Positions 1-6,495 of a stretch of DNA of 64,000 bases are shown piece by piece. A model generated the notes under the pieces. That model made no database searches. It was not told the origin of the DNA and saw only the letters and a program-made list of their open reading frames with translations. The stretch covers positions 83,614 to 147,613 of the forward strand of contig NZ_JALLIK010000105.1 of assembly GCF_023093595.1 (NCBI RefSeq). Reading direction: 5' to 3'. A program made the translations under genes and the position numbers. This stretch comes from Thauera aromatica_A. Lineage in GTDB: Bacteria > Pseudomonadota > Gammaproteobacteria > Burkholderiales > Rhodocyclaceae. Each line of letters begins with the position of its first letter. The stretch's first letter is position 1.

Positions 1-139
1 CCCGGCCGAGCCAGGGCGCCAGCTGCTCGAGCAGCGGGACGAGCGCCTCGTCGGCGTTTTCGACCTGGGTCAACAAGCGCGCGAGCACGGTACGCGACCC
101 TGCCCGCAACGCGGATAAATCGGGAATGCTGGAGCGCAT
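1..139 (-). CDS. Probable MeaB/ArgK-type GTPase, N-terminal fragment
   Basis: Only the first 46 codons are in the window; the gene runs off the left edge. The start is ATG at 139, preceded by a strong AGGGAGG ribosome site at 150-156. The visible peptide begins MRSSIPDLSALRAG and continues with RTVLARLLTQVEN and LLEQLAPWLGR. That resembles the short helical lead-in of MeaB/ArgK G-proteins (RAGDR-ALARA-xx-VE pattern), which precedes their P-loop and which chaperones cobalamin-dependent acyl-CoA mutases. The P-loop itself is outside the window, so the assignment rests on weak N-terminal resemblance. An operator-like site shared with the aminobenzoyl-CoA operon lies 33 bases upstream, hinting at co-regulation. 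Confidence 0.4.
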   Translation of the reverse strand, partial: MRSSIPDLSALRAGSRTVLARLLTQVENADEALVPLLEQLAPWLGR

Positions 140-417
140 GCGCGGACGACCTCCCTATTCAGGTATCCATGATACCGTATACAAAACACGTTCCACGCCA
201 TCGAAAAGATGCCGCGAGCGGAAGGATGGAAGAGTAATACACCTGAGCGCCGGTGAAGAAATCGTAGCGAGCAGAGCCGACTGCAAGGCGCGAGCGAACG
301 ACAAGACATATCCACTGGATAGGCGAGGAGTGAGCGCGTGAGCAACGCCGCAATAGGCCCGCGCAGTAGATTTATTCATCGGTGCTGAGTCCCGCCACGC
401 CCGGAAAGACGCCTGCA
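140..417. other. Intergenic region, less GC-rich than neighbours
   Basis: This 278-base gap separates the divergent MeaB-like fragment and the gene at 418. It holds the operator-like site at 171-182 and otherwise no convincing gene: short open frames on both strands lack family resemblance and ribosome sites. Its composition is noticeably more AT-rich than the flanking genes, and the text from about 250 to 385 reads like decayed non-coding sequence. I cannot assign it to a known element. Confidence 0.5.
171..182 (-). promoter_or_regulatory. Operator-like site 1 (GTATACGGTATC)
   Basis: Read on the minus strand this is GTATACGGTATC, with a flanking TTT on its 5' side. It matches the site at 8570-8581 at 11 of 12 bases, and the match extends over the preceding Ts. 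The core GTAT-AC-N-GTAT contains the self-complementary half ATAC-N-GTAT, as expected for a dimeric repressor. It lies 33 bases upstream of the MeaB-like start. The binding protein is not encoded nearby; GntR- or TetR-type is a guess. Confidence 0.5.
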
Positions 418-810
418 ATGAGCACTCCTCCCGAACTGTACGATCCGGCCTGCTGGACCCGCATGCTCGCCGCCGCGGCATGGCCGCCGGCACAGGCGAG
501 CATCGGCGTGCTGAGCCGCACGGCGTTCAAGGCCCGCCGCGGCCGCCTCCTCACCTGGCGCTTCCCGGCCACGGGGCCGCAGGCGAGCGCGGCGGACTGG
601 GACGGGGAGGCGCCCGCCGACATGGCCGTGCTGCTGGTCGCCGACGAAGCGGTGCTGCACGCCCTGCGCGGCGAAGGCCTCGCCGTGCTGCCGCGGCTCG
701 TGCGCCGCGGCGAGCTCCACGCCTACGTCCTGAAAACCCGGGATGCGCTCGAAGCCGCCGGGCTCGACGAGTTCGTCGAAGACCTGGGGCTGGCCTTCCC
801 GCGCCACTGA
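418..810 (+). CDS. Uncharacterised 130-aa protein, paralogue of the 3372-3860 product
   Basis: I do not recognise a named family. The 130-residue soluble protein starts at ATG 418 behind GGAAAG; a GTG at 382 in the same frame has no better ribosome site. Its C-terminal half shares a clear pattern with the 162-residue protein encoded at 3372-3860: LLVADEA-x-L-x-AL, then R-x-R-x-G-x-L, then VLKT-x-x-x-LEAAG, ending in FVEDLGLAF. The two are therefore paralogues with divergent N-termini. No signal peptide, membrane segment or metal motif is visible. It converges on the anthraniloyl-CoA monooxygenase gene with only three bases between the stop codons. Location suggests a role in CoA-thioester catabolism, perhaps binding an intermediate or partner flavoprotein, but that is inference. 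Confidence 0.75.
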   Translation: MSTPPELYDPACWTRMLAAAAWPPAQASIGVLSRTAFKARRGRLLTWRFPATGPQASAADWDGEAPADMAVLLVADEAVLHALRGEGLAVLPRLVRRGELHAYVLKTRDALEAAGLDEFVEDLGLAFPRH

Positions 811-813
811 GCC

Positions 814-3126
814 TCAGCCCGGCGAGCGCTCGCGCCGCAGGTTGGTTTCGTACTGGCTGCGCGCGGACTGGTAGGGCTTCGGCCAGGCGATGCCGGCATG
901 GCCGATCTGCGCCGCCGCATGCAGGGTCCACGCCGGGTCGGCGAGGTGCGGGCGCGCGATCGCGCACAGATCGGCGCGGCCGGCGGCGACGATGCTGTTG
1001 ACATGGTCGGCGTCGTAGATCGCACCGACCGCCATCGTCGGCATCTCGAGCTCGTTGCGGATGCGGTCGGCGAACGGCGTCTGGTACATGCGGCCGTAGA
1101 CGGGCGACGCATCGGGCACCACCTGCCCCGACGAGCAGTCGATGAGATCCGCCCCGGCCGCCTTGAACAAGCGCGCGATGGCGACCGTCTCGTCGGCGGT
1201 GTTGCCGCCCGGAGCCCAGTCGTGACACGACAGGCGCACCGCCATCGGCTTGCCGGCGGGCCACACGGCGCGGATCGCGGCGAACACTTCGAGCGGATAG
1301 CGCGCGCGGTTTTCGACGCTGCCGCCATAGTCGTCGTCGCGCCGGTTGGTGAGCGGGGAGAGGAAGCTCGACAGCAGGTAGCCGTGCGCGCAATGCAGCT
1401 CGAGGATGTCGAAGCCGGCCTCGTCGGCCATCCGTGCGGCGCGGACGAAGTCCTCGCGCACCCGCGCCATGTCCTCCCGGGTCATCGCCCGTGGCGTCTG
1501 CGAGTGCGCCAGATAGGGCAGCGGCGACGCCGAGAGCAGCGCCCAGCCGCCGTCCTCGAGCGGCTCGTCGATGCCCTCCCAGGCGCGCTTCGTCGCCCCC
1601 TTGCGCCCGGCATGGCCGAGCTGGATGCCGATCTTCGCCGGCGACTGGGCGTGGACGAAATCGACGATGCGCCTCCACGCCGCAACGTGTTCCGCCTTGT
1701 ACAGGCCGGCGCAGCCCGGGGTGATGCGCGCATCGGGCGACACACAGGTCATCTCGGTATAGAGCAGGCCCGCCCCGCCGAGCGCGCGCGCGCCGAAATG
1801 CACCAGGTGGAAATCGCCCACGGTGCCGTCCTCAGCCGAATACATCGCCATCGGCGACACCACGACGCGGTTGGCCAGCGCCAGCGCGCGCAGGCGGAAC
1901 GGGGTGAACATCGGCGGCGGCGCCTTGCCCTCCTGCCCCGCCGCCCCTTCGCTGCGGGCGGCGAACCAGCGCTCGTAGCCTTCCAGCCAGGCGGCATCGC
2001 GCAGGCGCAGGTTTTCGTGTGAAATCCGCTGCGAGCGGGTCAGCATCGAGTACATCAGCTGCTCCGGCTCGAAGCGCTCGCAGTAGCGCGCGCCGCAGAC
2101 TTCGAACCACTCCATCGCGTTCCAGGCCGCGTTCTGCAGGCGCAGGACGTCGATCCGGCGGGCGTCCTGGTATTGCGCCAGCACCTCCGCGATCCCCTCC
2201 GGCGCATCGCCGTGGTCGCGGAAGCGGCGGGTCAGCTCGATCGCATCCTCGAGCGCGAGCTTGGTGCCGGAGCCGATCGCGAAATGCGCCGTATGCACCG
2301 CGTCGCCCATCAGGACGACATGGCTCGAACCGTTGAAGTGGTGCCAGCGCTCACACTTGACGCGCTGGAAATTGAGCCACGCCGAGCCGCGCAGGTGGCG
2401 GGCGTTGCTCATCAGGCGGTGGCCGTCGAGGTGCTTCGCGAACAGGCGCTCGCAGAATGCGATCGACTGCGCCTGGCCGGCGCCATCGAGGCCGTGGGCC
2501 TTCCACACCGCTTCCGGACACTCGACGATGAAGGTCGTGGTCTGCCCGTCGAACTTGTAGACGTGGGCCTGGAACCAGCCGTGCTCGGTCCTTTCGAACA
2601 GGAAAGTGAAGGCATCGAACAGCTTGTTCGTGCCCAGCCAGATGTAGCGGTTCGGGCGGGTGACGATGTCGGGCTGGAAGATTGCGGCGTACTTGCTGCG
2701 AATCCGCGAGTTGATCCCGTCGGCGGCGATGATCAGGTCGGCATCGGGGAATTCGTCGTCGGTGTCGACTTCGCGCTCGAACTCGAGCTCGACCCCGAGC
2801 ACCTCGCAGCGCGCTTGCAGGATGTTGAGCATCTGCTTGCGGCCGATGCCGACGAAGCCGTGGCCGCCGCTGCGGATCACCTTGCCCTTGAAGCGCAGCT
2901 CGACATCGTCCCAGTGGTTGAACGCGAGCTGGATCGCGTCGGCGGTCTCGCCGTCCCATGCGCGCATGTTGTCCATGGTGGCATCGGAGAACACCACGCC
3001 CCAGCCGAAGGTGTCGTAAGGCTTGTTGCGCTCGATGACGCGGACCCGGTGCGCCGGGTTGAGCTTCTTCATCAGGATCGCGAAGTACAGGCCCGCCGGC
3101 CCCCCGCCGATGCAGACGATATGCAT
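814..3126 (-). CDS. 2-Aminobenzoyl-CoA (anthraniloyl-CoA) monooxygenase/reductase
   Basis: This 770-residue flavoprotein fuses two enzymes. Residues 1-380 are a salicylate-hydroxylase-like FAD monooxygenase: dinucleotide motif GGGPAG at 7-12, ADGINS at 135-140, and the FAD-ribityl motif GDAVHTA at 274-280. Residues 406-770 are an old-yellow-enzyme reductase, with QLGHAGRKG at 502-510, an R-D-D-D-YGGS block near 596-603 and the FMN-phosphate strand AIARPHLADP at 722-731. This fusion and length match the Azoarcus evansii enzyme that hydroxylates 2-aminobenzoyl-CoA at C5 and then reduces the ring to a non-aromatic 2-amino-5-oxocyclohexenecarbonyl-CoA. ATG at 3126 follows GGAGGAG. It is the last gene of the block; the 2-aminobenzoate-CoA ligase expected upstream in the pathway is not in the window. 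Confidence 0.9.
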   Translation of the reverse strand: MHIVCIGGGPAGLYFAILMKKLNPAHRVRVIERNKPYDTFGWGVVFSDATMDNMRAWDGETADAIQLAFNHWDDVELRFKGKVIRSGGHGFVGIGRKQMLNILQARCEVLGVELEFEREVDTDDEFPDADLIIAADGINSRIRSKYAAIFQPDIVTRPNRYIWLGTNKLFDAFTFLFERTEHGWFQAHVYKFDGQTTTFIVECPEAVWKAHGLDGAGQAQSIAFCERLFAKHLDGHRLMSNARHLRGSAWLNFQRVKCERWHHFNGSSHVVLMGDAVHTAHFAIGSGTKLALEDAIELTRRFRDHGDAPEGIAEVLAQYQDARRIDVLRLQNAAWNAMEWFEVCGARYCERFEPEQLMYSMLTRSQRISHENLRLRDAAWLEGYERWFAARSEGAAGQEGKAPPPMFTPFRLRALALANRVVVSPMAMYSAEDGTVGDFHLVHFGARALGGAGLLYTEMTCVSPDARITPGCAGLYKAEHVAAWRRIVDFVHAQSPAKIGIQLGHAGRKGATKRAWEGIDEPLEDGGWALLSASPLPYLAHSQTPRAMTREDMARVREDFVRAARMADEAGFDILELHCAHGYLLSSFLSPLTNRRDDDYGGSVENRARYPLEVFAAIRAVWPAGKPMAVRLSCHDWAPGGNTADETVAIARLFKAAGADLIDCSSGQVVPDASPVYGRMYQTPFADRIRNELEMPTMAVGAIYDADHVNSIVAAGRADLCAIARPHLADPAWTLHAAAQIGHAGIAWPKPYQSARSQYETNLRRERSPG

Positions 3127-3177
3127 GATGAGTCTCCTCCGAGTGCTGGGTGATGAATCCGGAGCGGCGCTGCCGGA

Positions 3178-3375
3178 TCAGTCGTGCGCCGTGTGTTGCC
3201 GAACGGCCGCCCGGGTCGCCGCAAACGCTTCGAGCGCACGCTCGAACTCGGCCACCGCCGCGGCCGGCACGCTCGTGCCGCACTCGTAGCACGCACCGCT
3301 GATGCGGTCGAACCAGCGGCAGCCGCACTGGTCGCAGGCCAGCTCGGGGGCGCCGGCGGGATTGTGGAAGATCAT
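3178..3375 (-). CDS. Small zinc-ribbon / rubredoxin-like protein (65 aa)
   Basis: The 65-residue product carries two cysteine knuckles, CDQCGC at 14-19 and CYEC at 29-32, spaced as in zinc ribbons or rubredoxin-like domains, followed by an alanine-rich helical tail from about 38. Its ATG overlaps the stop of the upstream 162-residue gene by ATGA (3372-3375), so the two are translationally coupled and probably work together. It sits 51 bases before the anthraniloyl-CoA monooxygenase. A role as electron carrier or structural zinc partner of that flavoprotein is possible, but the sequence does not decide between Zn and Fe. The five cysteines make a real, selected protein likely despite the small size. 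Confidence 0.75.
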   Translation of the reverse strand: MIFHNPAGAPELACDQCGCRWFDRISGACYECGTSVPAAAVAEFERALEAFAATRAAVRQHTAHD

Positions 3376-3860
3376 CGGCAGGCTCCCAGAAAGGCCAGGC
3401 CGAGGGTATCGAGAAAGTCCTCGTAGCCCGCGTCCTGCAGCTCGTACTTCGTGCGCAGGACGAAGAACAGGATGCCGCCCTGGCGGATCCGGCGCTTGAT
3501 CGTCGACAGCGCGTCGCCGTCGAGGCTGGCCTCGAGCGCGGCGAGCGCGGCCTCGTCGGCGACGAACAGCAGATCGACCGCGGCCGCCTCGAAGCCCGGA
3601 AAGCGCAGGGTACTTGCGACCATGCCGCGGCCGGTCGCGCACCACTTCATCATGTCGAGGTCGCGGCAGTGCTCGACCACGCCGGCGACGTGCTTGCCGG
3701 GCTGGATCCCGGAACCGGCGCGCGCCACGAAACCGACCGCCGAGCCGGGCAGCATGTCGGTGAACAGCTCGGCGTGGCGCTCCAGCATCGCCTGCCAGCG
3801 CGCCAGCGCCCCGAATCCGCCGCTGGCGGCGGCGGGCGCCGCTTCGAGCTCAACATCCAT
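3372..3860 (-). CDS. Uncharacterised 162-aa protein of the aminobenzoyl-CoA cluster
   Basis: This gene starts at ATG 3860 behind GGAGGA and ends overlapping the zinc-ribbon gene. I recognise no named family. The protein is soluble with no signal peptide; residues 1-15 are low-complexity. The C-terminal half (about 85-160) contains VDLLFVADEAAL, IRQGGILFFVLRTK and FLDTLGLAF, which align with the 130-residue protein at 418-810. An internal KHVAGVVEHC-x-D segment has no counterpart in the shorter paralogue. The neighbouring order RidA-like, this protein, zinc ribbon, monooxygenase argues for a role in the same pathway. Candidates are an intermediate-binding or ring-hydrolysis accessory function; neither is shown by motifs. 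Confidence 0.75.
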   Translation of the reverse strand: MDVELEAAPAAASGGFGALARWQAMLERHAELFTDMLPGSAVGFVARAGSGIQPGKHVAGVVEHCRDLDMMKWCATGRGMVASTLRFPGFEAAAVDLLFVADEAALAALEASLDGDALSTIKRRIRQGGILFFVLRTKYELQDAGYEDFLDTLGLAFLGACR

Positions 3861-3919
3861 CGCCTGTCCTCCCCGCGCCGCCGGGCGAAGCCGGCGGCGC
3901 CTTGCCGCGCGCTCCGCCC

Positions 3920-4312
3920 TTACTCGGGCAGCATCGCGGTGACTTCGATCTCGACCTTCGCCCCGTGCTCGACGTAGCCGGCCACCTGCAGCGCCATCAT
4001 TACCGGGAAGTGACGCCCGATCAGCTCGCGGTACACTTCGCCGATCTCGGCCAGGCGGGCGTTGTATTCCGCGGCGTCGGCGAGGAACCAGTTCATCCGC
4101 ACGATGTGCTCGGGGCGGGCGCCGCCGGCGGCGAGGATGGCGACGATGTTGGTCAGCGCCTGGCGGACCTGGCCGACCAGGTCATCGGTGCGGAACACTT
4201 CCTGTTCGTCCCAACCGACCTGGCCGGCGACGAACACCGTGCGCCCGCTGGCGATGATTCCGTTCGAATAGCCCTTGGGACGTTTCCATCCCGGCGGTTG
4301 CAGTACCTGCAT
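3920..4312 (-). CDS. RidA/YjgF-fold protein lacking the canonical arginine
   Basis: The 130-residue product has the whole RidA (YjgF/UK114) layout: GYSNGIIASGRTVFVAGQVG near 14-33, IVAILAAGGA near 56-65 and the C-terminal EIEVTAMLP. Typical RidA hydrolyses 2-enamine/2-imine intermediates using an arginine in an F-P-A-R-S motif near residue 105. Here that stretch reads HFPVMMALQV, with Met105 in the arginine position, so ordinary imine deaminase activity is doubtful. A homologue annotated as a putative translation inhibitor is part of the A. evansii 2-aminobenzoate cluster. A 2-amino-enoyl-CoA intermediate would be a logical ligand. ATG 4312 follows GAGGAG; the in-frame GTG two codons upstream overlaps that site. 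Confidence 0.85.
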   Translation of the reverse strand: MQVLQPPGWKRPKGYSNGIIASGRTVFVAGQVGWDEQEVFRTDDLVGQVRQALTNIVAILAAGGARPEHIVRMNWFLADAAEYNARLAEIGEVYRELIGRHFPVMMALQVAGYVEHGAKVEIEVTAMLPE

Positions 4313-4376
4313 ATGCACTCCTCGTGGTTGTGGGTGTCTCTGGACGGAACGCGCGCAGCGCGCCCCCCTGAAGTAT

Positions 4377-6347
4377 CTAGATCCGGACGCCGAGGCGGTA
4401 GCCCTCGTGGATCGCCGCATCGAGCCCGCGGGCGATCACCGCGTCGCCGGCACCGTGCAGCTCGTCGATCATCCACTGGAACTCGTGGAACAGGTCGTGG
4501 TTGGCCTGGCGCGGCCCGGACACGATGACGCTGTCGGCGGCGACGAAAATCTCCTCGCCCTGGGCGTTGCGGATCGTCGCCCCCTCTGCGCTCACGCGGG
4601 CGAGCTGCGAAGAGGTCAGGGTGCGGATCTCGAGTTCCTCGATCCACGCCGAATGGCGCCACTTGAACGACGGCATGACATCGCCGGCGATGCGTTTTTC
4701 CTCTTCCACGAGCACCACCTCGTGGCCCTGCTTGCACAACGATTCGGCCAGCGTGAGCCCGATCTTGCCCGCCCCCACCATCACCACGCGCTTGCCCGGC
4801 ACGACCTTACCTGTGGCGACGTCGAGCGCATCGACGAGCAGTTCGCGGCCGTCGAGGTGGCGGTAGGCCTTGAAGTCGGTGCGCGAACCGGCGGCGACGA
4901 TACAGACGTCGAACTGATGCAGGATGCTGCGCATGAACTTGGCGTTGGCCTCGGTGTTGAAGCGCACGTCGATCTCCATCTTGCGCGCCATCGTCTCGTA
5001 GTAGCGCACCACCGAGAGCAGGTCGTCGGGGCGGGCGAGGTCGTTCGACGCGTAGCCGACGAGGCTGCCGCCGATGCGCTCGCCCTTCTCGAACACGGTG
5101 ACATCGTGGCCGCGGCGCTTGGCGGTGATCGCCGCTTCCATGCCGGCGGGGCCGGCGCCGATGATCATGATCTTCTTCTTCACCGCCGCCGGGGTGACGT
5201 GGTACTCGGGCTCGACTTCGTGGCCGAGCGCGGGGTTCATCGCGCAGGTGTAGGGCAGGTCGCGGAACAGGCGCGACAGGCAGTTGAGCGAGCCGATGCA
5301 GCGGCGCACCTCGTCGAGCCGGTCTTCGGCGGCCTTGTGCAGGAGCTCGGGGTCGGCGAGCATCGGCCGGCACACTTCCCAGTAGTCGAACACGCCCTCG
5401 GCGATGCACTGGTTGGCCATCACCGGATCGGGCAGGCGGTTGCCGAAGGTGATGAGCGTGTTCGGGAACAGCTTCTTCGCCTTCGCCGCGAGGTAGTTCC
5501 AGTGCCCGGGGGCGACATCGCGGCCGATCGAGGACTCGGGCGCCTCCTGCCAGCCGACCGTGACCGAGATCATGTCGACGCCGCAATCGACCGCCTGCTG
5601 CATCAGCTCGAAACATTCGTCCTCGCTGTTGCCGCCCCACTTGTCCATCAGCTCGGCGCCATTGAGGCGCACGACCAGGGGGTTGTCGGGGGTGGCCTGC
5701 TTGATCGCGTCGATCAGCTCGCGCATGAAGCGGCCGCGGTTCTCGATCGAGCCGCCGTATTCGTCGCTGCGCTGGTTGGTGAAGCGCGAGTTGAAGTTGG
5801 CGAGCAGGTAACCCATGAAGCTGGTCACTTCGGTGCCGTCGAAGCCGGCGCGGATCGCGCGCTTGGCGGCTTCGGCGTGCTGCACGACGATGGCGCGGAT
5901 CTGCTCCTTGGTGAGCTCGCGCGGCGGGCGGAAGTGCGGCAGGGTCTGCGGCACCACCGAAGGCTGGATGCAGTAGCCGAGGTCGATGCCGCCGTAGCGC
6001 CCGGCGTGCAGGATCTGCTGGATCGCGACCGCGCCGTTGTCGTGGATGTACTGGGCGATGGTCTCGAACTGGGGCAGGAACTTGTCGTCGAACAGCGCCA
6101 CCTGGCGGAAGTAGGCCTTGCCTTCGCCGAGCGGGTCGGGGTAGGCGCCCTGGTTGGTGATGATGCCCGCCCCGGTGCCGGCGATGACCCGCGTGCGCGC
6201 CAGCTCGCGCGGGGTGATGAAGCCGTCGCGGGTGTTGTAGTTGGAGACGCAGCAGGCGCCGTACTTGACCATGTTCTTGGTCTCGTAGCGGCCGATGCGG
6301 CCGGGCTTGAACAGGTGGGGGAGCTTGAGCTCACCGGGCAGGGCCAT
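4377..6347 (-). CDS. 2,4-Dienoyl-CoA reductase-like FMN/FAD oxidoreductase
   Basis: The 656-residue protein has the FadH / trimethylamine-dehydrogenase architecture: an FMN TIM barrel (1-340; HAGRYG at 114-119, CRPMLADP at 326-333), a cluster-binding turn (350-368), and an FAD/NAD(P) half with GAGPAG at 397-402 and GAGKIG at 525-530. The family normally holds a [4Fe-4S] cluster with four cysteines. Here the turn reads C350-I-G-S353-L-N-C356, then C368, so the second ligand is serine. It likely reduces a ring or enoyl-CoA intermediate after the monooxygenase step. I choose ATG 6347 because GGAG lies six bases upstream; the earlier ATG at 6353 abuts the same site. It sits 64 bases before the RidA-like gene. 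Confidence 0.85.
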   Translation of the reverse strand: MALPGELKLPHLFKPGRIGRYETKNMVKYGACCVSNYNTRDGFITPRELARTRVIAGTGAGIITNQGAYPDPLGEGKAYFRQVALFDDKFLPQFETIAQYIHDNGAVAIQQILHAGRYGGIDLGYCIQPSVVPQTLPHFRPPRELTKEQIRAIVVQHAEAAKRAIRAGFDGTEVTSFMGYLLANFNSRFTNQRSDEYGGSIENRGRFMRELIDAIKQATPDNPLVVRLNGAELMDKWGGNSEDECFELMQQAVDCGVDMISVTVGWQEAPESSIGRDVAPGHWNYLAAKAKKLFPNTLITFGNRLPDPVMANQCIAEGVFDYWEVCRPMLADPELLHKAAEDRLDEVRRCIGSLNCLSRLFRDLPYTCAMNPALGHEVEPEYHVTPAAVKKKIMIIGAGPAGMEAAITAKRRGHDVTVFEKGERIGGSLVGYASNDLARPDDLLSVVRYYETMARKMEIDVRFNTEANAKFMRSILHQFDVCIVAAGSRTDFKAYRHLDGRELLVDALDVATGKVVPGKRVVMVGAGKIGLTLAESLCKQGHEVVLVEEEKRIAGDVMPSFKWRHSAWIEELEIRTLTSSQLARVSAEGATIRNAQGEEIFVAADSVIVSGPRQANHDLFHEFQWMIDELHGAGDAVIARGLDAAIHEGYRLGVRI

Positions 6348-6386
6348 CGACATCTCCTCATCGAATCATTGTGCAGGGACCGCACA

Positions 6387-6475
6387 CGCTGCCCGCCGGC
6401 GGGCAGCGCCGGCCGGAGCGAAAGCCGGGCCATGAGCGGGAAAGCGGTGCAACGCCCCCTCCCGCGGAGGGGGCG
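6387..6475 (-). other. Two inverted repeats between the fusion gene and the reductase gene
   Basis: A perfect 22-base palindrome (6387-6408, arms CGCTGCCCGCC) and a second hairpin (6453-6475, arms CGCCCCCTCC with a three-base loop) fill this intercistronic gap. Neither has a T-tract, so they look more like mRNA-stabilising or processing structures than strong terminators. They could set different expression levels for the upstream fusion gene and the downstream genes. Confidence 0.5.
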
Positions 6476-6495
6476 GGGATTCAGGGGGGCGGGAC

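Noticed and set aside
6353..6353. ATG 6353 as the start of the dienoyl-CoA-reductase-like gene
   Set aside because: The ribosome site directly abuts this codon; the ATG six bases later has correct spacing. The same logic moves pntAA from 43817 to 43811.
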